The translations under genes were made by a program, and so were the position numbers. A stretch of 64,000 nucleotides of DNA from Azolla caroliniana (Eukaryota; Polypodiophyta), in NCBI GenBank assembly GCA_043228905.1, contig JBHGNT010000010.1, forward strand, positions 2,728,001 to 2,792,000, written 5' to 3'. Positions 1 through 10,099 of this stretch are shown piece after piece. The stretch's first letter is position 1. The number at the start of each line of letters is the position of its first letter. A model generated the notes under the pieces. That model was not told the DNA's origin and did not search any database. It saw nothing but the letters and a program-made list of their open reading frames with translations.

Positions 1-45
1 CCTATCTTGTGGTTGGCTATGTATCCGATGAATAAAAACTACCAC

Positions 46-714
46 TTAAAATAGTGCTTCTACTAACATCGGGGGCAGAATGAACTCTGCTCTAATAATC
101 TCATGTGGTACTGTCGATTTGGTTTGGAGTTGACGTGATAACATTGTCACCAAAGGTCTCTCTAATTGCGTCCACATGAAAGATGGTAGACATGGAGCCC
201 ATGCTACTGATGCATACATGAGGGAAGGGGTCAATAATGAGTCGAAGAGCCATCCCTTAGTCCGTGGCTCTTGAAAGTATGCATGGTGGCATTGTCTCTC
301 TAAGAGTGAGAGGGATGCATACCCTCTCGTTAGCATATCTTTGGTTGCTTGGGTCATCGAGAATTTACCTGAGAGAGCACTAAAAGTGACTCTGAAGTAT
401 ACATATGATCCAACTACCTCAACTACTTTATCAGAGAGGAAAGTGATATCATTAATTTTTCCGATAATACGGAAAGGACCTAATCGTCGATAATCCAATT
501 TATCGCATGGTCGAGTAGTCTTGATGTGTTGTCGTAATAGCCATACCCGATTTCCAATGTTAAAATAGGATGGAAGATGATGACGATCCGCATAAGCCTT
601 TTGTGTTTGTTGAGCTTGATGTAAATGGGTAGATAGGTCTGCCTGTATCTTGCGTAGCCACTCCAAATGATCCTTTGCACGAGGATTTGTGGGTAACTCT
701 GAGGTTTCGAACAC
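46..714 (-). pseudogene. Gypsy A integrase C-terminal (GPY/F) module, degraded
   Basis: The minus-strand translation shows the linker typical of the gypsy integrase tail (ADRHHLPSYFNIGNRVWL), followed by the GPF core RRLGPFRIIGKI. This module binds DNA and follows the catalytic core. After about residue 95 the frame no longer resembles an integrase tail and probably reads out of frame into the 3' end of the element. It sits directly downstream, in element orientation, of the integrase core at 880-1221. Confidence 0.6.
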
Positions 715-879
715 ATACCATCGAGGATGATGGCCTGTATAAGCATAAAATGGTGTAACCCTAGTTGATCAGTGGATAGAGTTATTAAAAGCAAATTCGG
801 CAAAGTGGAGAATATCCGCCCAATCATCTTGTTGATAGCTCAGAAAACACCGAAGATATTGTTCCAATGTTTTATTTGT

Positions 880-1400
880 TCATTCTACTTGGCCTTCTGT
901 TTGAGGGTGATAGCCAAAGGAGAGGTTACAAGTGACCTTGAGCATTTTGAAGAGATGCTTCCAGAATTTCGAGATGAATTGAGGTCCACAGTCGTTGATG
1001 ATACTATCCGGGAGGCCATGATGCCGAAATACCTCATGCATGACAATTGCAGCGGTTTCTTCACTAGTGATTGCCTTAGTACAAGGCAGGAAATGTGCCA
1101 TCTTAGTATATCGATCCACTATTATTAAGATTGCATCGAATCCAGTTGAAACAGGAAGATCTGTGATAAAATCTAAAGAAATGGAGTGCCACGACTTGCT
1201 TGGAATTGGTAATGGTTCCAATAAACCATATGGATGATGTCTTGCATCTTTGCTCTACAACATGTATCACATGTCCGAACATAGTCTTCGACAAATCGTC
1301 GCATATGAGGCCACCAGAATGATCGTTGTACTAAATCCAATGTTTTAGTCTTACCAAAATGTCAAGCTGTATATGTGTCATGACAATTTTGGACTACTCG
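880..1400 (-). pseudogene. Gypsy A integrase zinc finger and catalytic core, degraded
   Basis: From right to left the minus strand shows the CxxC half of the HHCC finger (near 1240-1275, residues CDTC) and then the catalytic core at 1221-880. The core has SLDFITDLP (first Asp), VDRYTKMAHFLP, a second Asp block with NDCGPQFISKF, and YHPQTEGQVE, which ends at the expected third acidic residue. Integrase joins element cDNA to host DNA. In the second block the usual SD reads ND, with the Asp kept. The finger and core are in different frames, so there is at least one frameshift. Confidence 0.7.
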
Positions 1401-1772
1401 AAGGCGACAAGAACCACTGGGAACATACAAGAGTTTCTTAAAGAATAGTAACCATCATGATATTCGAATTGTCGATAGTCCATACCTGGTTGTTGCGAAT
1501 GTGAACATGTTGCCCATGAGGGATCAATTTGCGCTAGAATGGCTTGCACGAAAGCGTTTGTCTTCAAGTCTTCAGGTATGGTCTCGATAATGCGGGAATC
1601 CAATGGAGTGTCAAAAACCCACGCTGCTTTAGTCGTGTTGGTCTTAGGATGACTTGCTTTTGATTATTGAATGTTGGATCATCGGGACGAGGTGCTAGAT
1701 ACGAGCGCCGAGATAATGCATCTACCTTCCCTTGCTGCTTCCTAGGACTATATGTAAATTTGAAGTTGAAGC
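1401..1772 (-). pseudogene. Gypsy A RNase H/integrase linker, degraded
   Basis: The minus strand encodes the end of RNase H and the linker to integrase. Between 1772 and 1690 it reads FKFTYSPRKQQGKVDALSRR, equivalent to the conserved Y-x-PGK-x-N-x-ADALSR block. A further open segment lies at 1603-1394. The frame is continuous with the sequence right of 2427 once the TIR element is removed, which fixes the insertion point of that element. Confidence 0.55.
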
Positions 1773-2427
1773 TAGCAATAGGCCCGGTTTCGGCTCAAAC
1801 CAAACCGAATCGATAAACCGTGGCTTAATGGTTTATAGATTCGAAAATAAATAAACGGTTTGGTTTGGTTTCAAATGTTACTAATCGGTTTCGGTTCGGT
1901 TCAGTTCGGTTTTGAATTTACCGGTTTATCGGTTTCAGTTTATGTGGTTTGGTTTAAAGGTTTATAGGTTTATGGGTTAAAAAATACTCGTAAATTTTCC
2001 CTATAGGCTCTAACTTTCAACTTTTAATTTTAAATTCTAGTTTTAACTTATTAAATTTTATATGCATTATATGTAGAGTCTCCTTTTCATTTATGATAAG
2101 TATGATGATCAAATTTATGATCAATATGATGACAAAATTTATGATAAGTATGATAACAAAATTTATGATCAATATGATAACAAAATTTATGATAAGTATG
2201 ATAACAAAATTTATGATGATTTTCTGACACAAATTTATAATAAGTATGATAATTAATATCAATAAACATGGTTTGGTTTGGTTTTAAATTTTTTGTAAAC
2301 GGTTTGGTTTAAATGGCTTCAAAAATTTGAAAAAGTTTGGTTCGGTTTTATTATTAATAAATGGTTTGGTTTGGTTTTAAGGCCAAGAAACTGAACTGAA
2401 CCGAAACCAAATCGGTCCCATTCCTAG
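1773..2427. mobile_element. TIR-bounded non-autonomous element (MITE-like), copy 1, inserted in gypsy A
   Basis: The segment starts CTAGCAATAGGCCCGG and ends, on the opposite strand, CTAGGAATGGGACCG: an imperfect terminal inverted repeat of about 15-23 bp. Inside are many degenerate GGTTTGGTTTGG and AACCGAACCG strings and an AT-rich middle, with no credible coding frame. Removing it restores the gypsy A reading frame exactly at the RNase H/integrase linker. A relative with the same ends lies at 31664-32494. The ends resemble hAT-type MITE ends (GCAATGGGC), but I see no convincing 8-bp target duplication, so the superfamily is not settled. Confidence 0.55.
2093..2235. repeat. 24-bp AT-rich minisatellite inside the TIR element
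   Basis: About six tandem units of roughly 24 bp alternate between two variants, AAATTTATGATCAATATGAT and AAATTTATGATAAGTATGAT, with a short spacer. The alternation means a 48-bp higher-order unit may have been the one amplified. The long open frames it produces on the minus strand (poly-INFVIILI) are repeat artefacts. Confidence 0.75.
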
Positions 2428-2486
2428 TCACAAAGAGTGAGGAATTGGGCCCATCGAGCTTGTTGTCAATTTAATACACGAGCATT

Positions 2487-2867
2487 CTAGAAAAAGGCAA
2501 GGTTTTTGTGATCACTGAATACGGTGACTTGATGAGAAGATCCCTCTAAAATATGCCTCCATTGTGCAAAAGAATCCACTATTGCTAATAGCTCCTTGTC
2601 ATGTATCTCGTAGTTGATTTCGGCAACGTCAAACTTGCGCGAGTGGAAAGCCACAAGATGTAGTTTTTCATTATCGTCTTGTTGTGATAGAATGCTAGCA
2701 AGGGAGAAATCCGACGTGCTTGCCTCCATGATGAACGGTTTCTTCGGATCAACATGAGCTAGAATAGGAGCTGATGTAAATGATTTCTTAAGATTTACAA
2801 AAGTCGTGTCCGCTTCCTTAGACCAAACAAACAACTCCCCCTTCTTGGTAAGTTGTGTGAGAGGCAA
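2487..2867 (-). pseudogene. Gypsy A RNase H domain, degraded
   Basis: The minus-strand frame contains the gypsy RNase H landmarks: PFIMEASTSDFSLASILSQ (the usual first catalytic Asp reads Glu-Ala-Ser here), HDKELLAIVDSFAQWRHIL with the acidic KEL block, and VFSDHKNLAFF with the TDH-type block as SDH. The enzyme removes the RNA strand during reverse transcription. It follows the RT fragment at 2886-3599 in element order. Confidence 0.7.
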
Positions 2868-2885
2868 AATAAGCTTTGAGTAGTC

Positions 2886-3599
2886 CTATATAAACTTGCG
2901 GTAGAAATTTGTGAAGCCCAAAAAACATTCAACATCTCGCAATGAATGGGGAGTTTGCCACTCTACCACAGTTTTGACCTTAGTTGGATCCATAGAGATG
3001 CCTTTAGAGGAGATGACATAGCGTAGAAATTCCACCTGGTTGCACTCAAAACTACATTTTTCCAGTTTTGCATAAAGACCATATTCTCCAAGTTGTTTTA
3101 GTACTAATAGTACATGATAATCATGCTTTTCCTGAGTCTTCGAATAAACTAGTAGGTCATCCAAATAGATGATCAAACAAATATCCAAGAGATCTCAGAA
3201 TATATCGTTTGCCATGTGTTGGAAAACTACTGACACATTGGTGAGACCGAATGGCATAACCGTATACTCGAAGTGCCCGTATCGGGTGCGAAAAGCGGTC
3301 TTCCATTCATCTCCCGGTCAGATCTGTATGAGATTATATGCGCCTCGTAAGTCGATTTTTGTGAAGAACTTTGCACCATTAATCCGTTCTAAAAGACTTG
3401 AGATAAGGGGAAGTGCATACCTATTCCTGATGGTGACCTTATTCAAGCCACGATAATCTACGACGGGACAAAGTGATCCATCCTTTTTCTTGACAAAGAA
3501 AATGAGTGCGCCGGTTGGAGATTTCAAATGTCGAATGAACCCATTCGCCAAATTCTCCTTTATGTAGGCTCGAAGGACTTCTAGCTCGGTTGGTGACAA
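2886..3599 (-). pseudogene. Gypsy A reverse transcriptase, frameshifted
   Basis: Two minus-strand frames cover the polymerase. 3599-3318 has GALIFFVKKKDGSLCPVVDY, RGLNKVTIRNRYALPLISSL and FFTKIDLRGAYNLIQI, the fingers/palm blocks that include the first catalytic Asp. 3188-2886 has IYLDDLLVYS (the xxDD active site) and FLGFTNFYRKFI. The stretch between (3317-3189) encodes the PFGLTN region in a shifted frame with stops. Family knowledge: Ty3/gypsy RT. The frameshift makes it inactive. Confidence 0.75.
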
Positions 3600-3898
3600 G
3601 TTGTAGATCGGTCCCCATGGTGGCTCTTTTCCTGGTTGTAAATCAATGGGGCAATCATACGGTTAATGGTGAGGAAGATTATTGACTTGTACCTTATCAA
3701 ACACGTCGGCATAATGACGATACTTCCCTGGAAGTTGAACTATGGATTCCTTGCGTCCTTCCTCATGTAGTTGATGTAGCGAAATGGTTGAAACCTTATG
3801 AGTAGATTCTCGAGGATGTCGATACCGGATTTCTCTTGTTCTCCAATCTATGTCCGGATTGTGTAACTCTAATCATGGCAAACCCAAAACAATGTGAT
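3600..3898 (-). pseudogene. Gypsy A protease-RT linker, degraded
   Basis: This is the stretch between the RT start and the copia A1 insertion. The minus strand retains short gypsy-like pieces (for example a GPPWGPIY-like start near 3620), but no continuous frame. Nothing else is visible here. The last five bases before the copia LTR (3899-3903, GTTTT) are the target duplication. Confidence 0.4.
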
Positions 3899-3903
3899 GT
3901 TTT

Positions 3904-4345
3904 TGTTGAGAGACAAGCTCAACATCGGCCGGATCGGTTGAGCAAGCCGAGGACCGGATCGGTTGGGACCGATCGGTTAGGCCGAACCGGTGCGTAAAAC
4001 AGATATGCAAACCGGTGCATAACAAGAGGTTGTATCGGTGCGTAAACCGAAAGGCCGTTAGAGAGGTATTCCTCGTAAGGAATAGTTTTGGGAGTAAGAG
4101 TCAAGGCTCATTTATGAGCAGTCAAGTATTGTCAGTACTTGTGTCAGCCCATTGTCAGGGCTTGTATAAAAGGTGCTCAGTGAGCACGATGTATGTACAG
4201 ATTGAGTATTATTTTTGAATTAAGTTCTTGTGTTTACTCTCTCTCTGTCTCTTCCGTGCGTACTGTGCAAACCTAAGCTTTCCATTAAACGTGCGTTTTC
4301 TGTTGTTCGGTTTTCCTATATTGCTTCCGCACGCCATTCTTTTCA
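3904..4345 (+). repeat. Copia A1 5' LTR
   Basis: 442 bp, starting TGTTGAGAGACAAGC and ending CCATTCTTTTCA. It has a TATAAAA box at 4165-4171, about 90 bp after a GC-rich U3 region with repeated CCGGTGCGTAA motifs, and a CT-rich tract before the R/U5 end. The initiator tRNA-Met primer site abuts it directly. Confidence 0.93.
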
Positions 4346-4427
4346 TGGTATCAGAGTGCGAGGGTTGAGAACCTCTACAGCCGACTTTGCTTGAAGGAAA
4401 AACCAACAAAGAAGAACAAGAAAATCG

Positions 4428-5258
4428 ATGGACAGAGGCATGGTTGGGTCGCTTCCAACGGAGAAGCTCGATAGAACCAACTACGCATCTTGGTCCTACA
4501 AGATGCAGCAGTACCTGCTCGGACACGGTTACTGGAGCTATGTCGATGGAGCAAATGACACAGCACCCGATTCGACACACAAAGACTTCCCGGCATGGGA
4601 ACAATCAGCGAGCAAAGTGTTGTATTGTTTCGCGTCTTGTGTGGGCGAACAGTTGTTAAGCTACGTTCGGGATGCAAAAACGCCGAAGGGTGCGTGGAAA
4701 AATTTGAAGAAGACCTTCGCTGCGAGCACCACAGCCAGGAAGCTTCAGCTTCGACAGGAGTTGAGAAACCTACGACAACGCAATTTGTCAGTGGCTAACT
4801 ATATCTCGAAGATCAAGGACATATGCGACTCCTTAGCTTCCATCGATGTGAACATCGAGGAAAGCGAGATGGTCCAGGTCTGTCTCGGGAGTTTGGCGTC
4901 AAGGTTCAAAGCGTTCCGAACTGCTGTGTGTACCCGGGAGAATACACCGTTGCTTTTCGACTTACAGTCGATGCTCCTTATAGAGGAGAACCACGCGGGT
5001 GCGTCGACAAGCATGCATGCCGATAGCAAGATGTTGTACACGAAGGGAGAGAGGCCCTGTGGTCGTGGCAAACGAGGCGAGTCGGTACGCAATGGAGGTG
5101 GCCGACGGGATCAAGGAAGAAGGCACCAAAGTGATGCCGACAGCAATTCCGAACCCTCCAGAAACAGGGGGAGTCGAGGCAACAAGAACCGGCAAGGGAA
5201 ATCCATCGTGGAATGTTGGTATTGTGGCAAGAAAGGCCACAGGGAGAGCAAGTGCTAG
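4428..5258 (+). CDS. Copia A1 Gag polyprotein
   Basis: A 276-codon frame starts MDRGMVGSLPTEKLDRTNY, the usual start of copia Gag, which packages the element RNA. It has the UBN2-type capsid region at about residues 15-180 (SWSYKMQQYLLGHGYWSY; KLQLRQELRNLR; YISKIKDICDSL), a basic Ser/Arg/Gly-rich stretch (about 195-255) and one CCHC zinc knuckle (CWYCGKKGHRESKC) at the very end. It stops at a TAG immediately after the knuckle. In copia A2 the matching codon is TGG, so the stop is probably a G-to-A mutation and Gag and Pol were once one frame. Confidence 0.85.
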   Translation: MDRGMVGSLPTEKLDRTNYASWSYKMQQYLLGHGYWSYVDGANDTAPDSTHKDFPAWEQSASKVLYCFASCVGEQLLSYVRDAKTPKGAWKNLKKTFAASTTARKLQLRQELRNLRQRNLSVANYISKIKDICDSLASIDVNIEESEMVQVCLGSLASRFKAFRTAVCTRENTPLLFDLQSMLLIEENHAGASTSMHADSKMLYTKGERPCGRGKRGESVRNGGGRRDQGRRHQSDADSNSEPSRNRGSRGNKNRQGKSIVECWYCGKKGHRESKC

Positions 5259-8200
5259 AAAAAGCGCGCCGAGTCGAAGAGGACCGGTTCCAGATCTGGT
5301 TCCGAACATACCGACAAAGGAAACCGGCAGCGATCGCACTACGCCGAAGGATCCGGAAAAGCCAAAAAAGGGTCAGTCTTCGTGACGAGACACGAAGCAA
5401 ACTCAATGAAGAAGATCACCCCGAAGTCGTAGGAGGTGTGGTACGTCGACTCTGGCACATCAAACCACATGACGTGCCACGAGGAGTGGTTCTCATACCT
5501 TGAGAAACCAACGCAACCAGGAGTAGTCGCAACCGGAGACGACACTCCGCATCTGATCGCAAATGTCGGTGAAGTTCCCTTGAGCCATGTTGGGCAAAAA
5601 GGGAAACTTATGAACATGTTACACGTCCCGACCATCACGAAGAATCTCGTGTCGGTCGGGTAGATTGTCGACCAGGGGATGCAGGTTCGGTTTACACACC
5701 TCGGGTGCTTCATTGAGGAAGAAGGTCGTATTATTGCGCAAGGGCAAAGAGATGGGAGGATGTTCATCCTCGACTCTACTGACGGTGGCACACAATGTTC
5801 GCGAAGGGACAAAAAGTCGAGTTGGACATCGACTTATGGCACAAACGGATAGGCCACGTCAACTACCAGCGGCTTCAAGACCTACAATCGAAACAAGTGG
5901 TGTTCGGATTGCCCAAATTTCATGGCCGGAAGGCACAAATTTGTGAAGCCTGCCAGCTTGGGAAGCAACACCGACTTCCATTCCCCAACGAGCGGAGTGT
6001 GGGGGCCGACACGAAACGTTAGTCTTGGCGGGAGCCGATACTTCGTCTCCTTCATCGACGACTACACGCGGCACGCGTGGATCTACCTCATTGAGAGGAA
6101 AAGCGAAGTCTTCGACTGTTTCTGGGACTTCAAAGGGTTCGTGGAAACGGAAACAGGAAGAAAGATCAAGTGCCTGCGGTCGGATGGCGGAAAAGAATAC
6201 TTTTCCGGTCAATTCAACGATTATCTACAACAGATGGGAATTCGACACGAATTCAGTTGTAGATACACGCCGGAGCAAAACGGCGTGGCCGAGAGGAAAA
6301 ATCGGTCGGTTGTGGAAGCAGCATAGGCAATGCTGGAAGAAAAGAGCTTGCCCAAGTTCTATTTGGCCGAGGCAGTACGAACCACGGTATACATCCAGAA
6401 CTGGATCGGAGACAAAGTGTCGGCGCACGAGCTATACTTCGAAACGAAGCCGAACTTGTGACACTTGAGAGTTTTCGGTAGCATTGCGTATGTGCATGTG
6501 TCGAAGGAGAAACGGAGGAAGCTGGACGCAAAGGCTGAGAAATGTATCTTGGTCAGTTACTCGGACGAGAAGAAGGGTTATAAGTGCAATAACCCGCACA
6601 CCAAACAAGCACGCGTGAGCCGCGACGTTGTGTTTAACGAGTCCGGGTCCTGGTACTTGCCCCCGACTCCAGACCTCACCTCCAATCCGAGTTCTGACGA
6701 TGAGGTCAGCGAGGCTGAGATGTCTCCGGATGAGCCGGAAATCGGGACGCAAAGAGAGTCCGATTTCATTTCGGTTAAGTGGACCGAATGAACGACTTAG
6801 TCGGTACGACCAGTCCGATGAAGAGTCGGCGAGTAGTGGAGACTCGGCCGTGCATTCCCCGCGCAGGAAACCGAGGAGACAGCTTATGCACAAAGAGAAA
6901 AGGGAGAAGACGGCTTATGCGTGAGTCCGACTCCGAGGGCAGCGGTGACGGGTCTTCCAGAGCGAAGTCTGCGTCGGTCGAGAAGACCTTGACATCGGCT
7001 AATGACGGATTACGCTGATCTACCTGCCAGAAGAACCCAGTTGTGCGGTTCGGATACAATGAGTATATGGCGCATCATTATGCGTACATGACCCGTGTAG
7101 CGGAAGTGCGTGAGCCGGAGAGCTACGCAGAAGCGGCTAAGGACGCGAATTGGCGCCGTGATGGAGGAAGAGATGCACGCATTGGCGGAAAACGAGACCT
7201 GGGACTTGGTTGACGCATCGAAGGGTGTGAAGCCGATCGAATGTAGGTGGGTGTACAAAGTCAAGTACAACACCGACGGCTCGGTCAACCGATACAAGGC
7301 TCGGTTAGTAGCGAAAGGCTACGCGTAGAAACACGGCATCGACTACGATGAGATGTTTGCGCCGGTCGCGAAGATGGCGATCGTCCGTGTTTTGCTTGCA
7401 GTAGCTGCGGCAAAGGGGTAGCACTTACATCAAATGGATGTAAAGAATGCGTTCCTGCAAGGTGAGCTTGAGGAATAGGTGTACATGGTACAGCCCCCTT
7501 GATTTCACTTCGGAACGAACACGTCGGCAGTGTGCTGATTGAAGAAGTCCCTTTACGGACTGAATCAAGCCCCGCGTGCCTGGAACGCGAAGATCACGCA
7601 ACAACTGCGTCGGATGGGCTTTGCAATGTCAAAATCGGACTCTTCCTTGTTCATCCGGAAAGGTCGACTCAGGCCGGTTAGTATTTTACTATATGTTGAT
7701 GACTTGGTCATCACCGGCGCCAACCTAGGTGAAATCGACCGCGTGAAGCTCCAGCTTGCGGCATCATTGGACATGAAGGATCTGGGGGACCTTCATTACT
7801 TCCTCGGGATCGAAGTGATCCACACCCCCGAAGGCATACTGATCAGCCAACGTCATTACGCACTGAATATGCTCTTCAAATTCGGGATGGCAGACTGTAA
7901 GTCCGTCTCGACTCCTCTTGATAGAACCGTCAAGCTTCGCCCCGAGTCCGGAAAGGTATGCGACCCAACGAGGTTCCGACAAATTGTCGGAAGCCTTATC
8001 TACTTGACAATCACCCGACCTGATCTTAGTTATCCGGTCGGGGTGATCAGTCAGTTCATGACGTGACCTACCAAGGAGCACCTTCAAGTGTGCGCAACGC
8101 GTACTGCGGTACGTAAGCAGCACTAAGGACCGGGGACTGCTATATCGGACTGGTATCACCTCGCAGTTGGTTGGCTACACCGATGTCGACTGGGCTGGCA

Positions 8201-8680
8201 ACGTCGCCGATCGCCGATCCACGTCTGGATACGCGTTCTCTCTTGGGAGTGCCGCAATAGCATGGAGTAGTAAGAATCAGCCGACAGTTGCACTGTCGAG
8301 CACCGAAGCTGAGTACCGAGGAGCGGTTGTTGCGACATGCAAAGCCATATGGTTGAAGCGGCTACTTAAGAATCTGCAAGAGGAGGTGTCCGATCCAACA
8401 ACGATCTACTGCGACAACCTCAGCAACATCCAGCTCGCGAAGAACCCCATTTTCCACGCCCAGACTAAGCACATTGAGGTGCACTACCATTTCGTCCGTG
8501 AGCGTGTTCTCTCCGATGACGTCAAACTTCAGTATGTTCCGACGGATCGGCAGACTGCCAACATCTTCACCAAGCCTCTTGGGCTGGTCAAGTTGCGGCA
8601 ATTCTCGGGTGCGCTTGGGTTGCGTCACCTCGACGTGCTGAACTTGAGGGGAGAGATGTCTCGAATGATCACAGAAGGGG
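5259..8680 (+). pseudogene. Copia A1 Pol (protease, integrase, RT, RNase H) with multiple stops
   Basis: In order: protease with WYVDSGTSNHMT (about 5436); GAG-pre-integrase finger LWHKRIGHVN...CEACQLGKQH (about 5838-5980); integrase core FVSFIDDYTRHAWIYL and LRSDGGKEYFSGQF to EQNGVAERKN (about 6030-6300); RT with WVYKVKYNTDGSVNRYKARL (7249-), [16 protein letters not shown] (7540-) and the LLYVDDLVI active site (about 7690); RNase H with DVDWAGNVADRRSTSGY and ALSSTEAEYRGA (8184-8330). In-frame stops occur near 5661, 6324, 6459, 7326, 7420, 7477, 7498 and 8064. Compared with copia A2, about 40 bp are missing near 6000, removing the HSDV block with the first catalytic Asp of integrase. Confidence 0.85.
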
Positions 8681-9074
8681 GAGAGAAGACTGTGACGCCG
8701 AGTCGGATGACGAATTCAACTTCAGATCTGCTAAAGAAACCAAGGGCGGATCCGCAGAAGAGTCTGAAAGCGGACATAAGGGGAGCAGGCAGAAGAAAGA
8801 GCCCAAGCCAACCAAGCATGGGGGAGATGATGCCATCAAGGGCGAGAAGACCGAAGACGAGTTGGAGACAACCAACTCAGATGAGAGCGAAAACCGATCG
8901 GAGGTAGCCGAGTCGGTTCGGATGTTTGATTCGGATACACTGAATCAACCGAGGGCCAAGCAGAAAAGAAGGCAGCAGGAGAAGCGCCAACACCGCGACA
9001 GCAAGGGAGCTGTGAAGGGCCGTGCCGACCGAAAGGGTCGAAGCGCGCGGAGTCGAACAGGTCGAGGAGCGTGA
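8679..9074 (+). other. Copia A1 additional charged reading frame between pol and the 3' LTR
   Basis: After the RNase H frame, a different frame is open for 131 codons to a stop at 9074. It is acidic at first (DAESDDEFNFRSAKE, then EESESGH, KTEDELETTNSDESENRSE) and strongly basic at the end (KQKRRQQEKRQHRDSKG). Copia A2 has a related frame in the same place: DAESDDEFNF here matches DAESNEEIDF there. No good start codon is visible in this copy; the first internal ATG is at 8862. Its function is unknown. A disordered, nucleic-acid- or chromatin-binding protein would fit the composition, but that is inference. Confidence 0.45.
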
Positions 9075-9152
9075 GCGAGGCGTGGAGCCAGGAGGAACCG
9101 GAGCGGTGATCCGGAAGATCCCGAAGAGCCTCAAGTTGAGCTTGAAGGGGAG

Positions 9153-9594
9153 TGTTGAGAGACAAGCTCAACATCGGCCGAATCGGCTGAGCAAGCCGAG
9201 GACCGGATTGGTTGGGACTGATCGGTTAGGCCGGACCGGTGCGTAAAACAGATACGCAAACCGGTGCGTAACAAGAGGTTGTATTGGTGCGTAAACCGAA
9301 AGGCCGTTAGAGAGATATTCCTCGTAAGGAATAGTTTTGGGAGTAAGAGTCGAGGCTCATTTATGAGCAGTCAAGTACTGTCAATACTTGTGTCAGCCCA
9401 TTATCAGGGCTTGTATAAAAGGTGCTCACTAAGCACGATGTATGTACAGATCCAGTATTATTTTTGAATTAAGTTCTTGTGTTTACTCTCTCTCTCTCTC
9501 TCCCATGCGTACTGTGCAAACCTAAGCTTTGCATTAAACCTGCGTTTTCTGTTGTTCGGTTTTCCTATATTGCTTCCGCACGCCATTCTTTTCA
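9153..9594 (+). repeat. Copia A1 3' LTR
   Basis: 442 bp, the same ends as the left copy, with about 22 substitutions, mostly transitions. It is preceded by the polypurine tract at 9140-9152 and followed by the target duplication GTTTT (9595-9599), after which gypsy A sequence resumes. Confidence 0.93.
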
Positions 9595-9662
9595 GTTTTG
9601 GACTACTAATTATATTGAATCATACTACACATGCCAAATTATCTCGGACAACACTAATTGGC

Positions 9663-9926
9663 TCATACGATATTTCCGGAAGCAATGGTGTGACCATTAA
9701 TCACTACTATAGAGGCCGGACAAGGGAGTTTTCTTAGGGATATCTGATGAGCTTGGGCAAAATTCTTATCCATGAAGCAAGAATTAGCTCCAGAATCTAG
9801 GAGTGCTAAGACATGTGTTGGAGGAATACTTTTAGTACTAATAGTTACTTGAGCTAGGAAGACATTGCTAACTTGCTTAGAGGGAATGGAACCATTAATG
9901 GGCTGCACAGATCTAGAGTTGTCCAA
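9663..9926 (-). pseudogene. Gypsy A aspartic protease, degraded
   Basis: The minus-strand frame shows VLALLDSGANSCFMDKNFA, the DSG active-site block of a retroelement aspartic protease with its flap-side context. It cleaves the polyprotein. It lies upstream of RT in the element, separated from it only by the nested copia A1. 9600-9662 on the minus strand carries the next piece in a shifted frame. Confidence 0.7.
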
Positions 9927-10099
9927 CCAAACGGCTCCTATTTTGGTTGGACTTAGTCATTTAACTCTTCTTCTAGTTGACTAAGGACTTCAAATTTGTT
10001 TGATAGGCTTGGGCTATTAGAAATATCAGACACTCCTAATGAAATAAATTCGGGCTTAACACTATTAGTACTAGCAGCTATTTGATTTGCCTATCTTCT

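Larger units (their letters stand above)
3904..9594 (+). mobile_element. Copia A1: complete Ty1/copia retrotransposon nested in gypsy A
   Basis: Two 442-bp direct LTRs (TG...CA) bound 5691 bp, with an exact 5-bp target duplication GTTTT at 3899-3903 and 9595-9599. Behind the left LTR is a primer-binding site for initiator tRNA-Met (TGGTATCAGAGT, 4346-4357). Before the right LTR is a purine tract, CTTGAAGGGGAG. The order gag, protease, integrase, RT, RNase H is Ty1/copia. Pol carries many stops, and the LTRs differ at about 22 positions (about 5%), so the copy is moderately old and inactive. It is a close relative of copia A2 (34237-47302). Confidence 0.95.

Noticed and set aside
2017-2269. 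Minus-strand frames rich in repeated Ile/Asn/Phe or Tyr/His
   Set aside because: They come entirely from the 24-bp minisatellite; different frames of the same array give different repetitive peptides.
1773-2427. Helitron
   Set aside because: One end reads CTAG, but there is no TC start, no insertion between A and T and no clear 3' hairpin; inverted ends argue for a TIR element.
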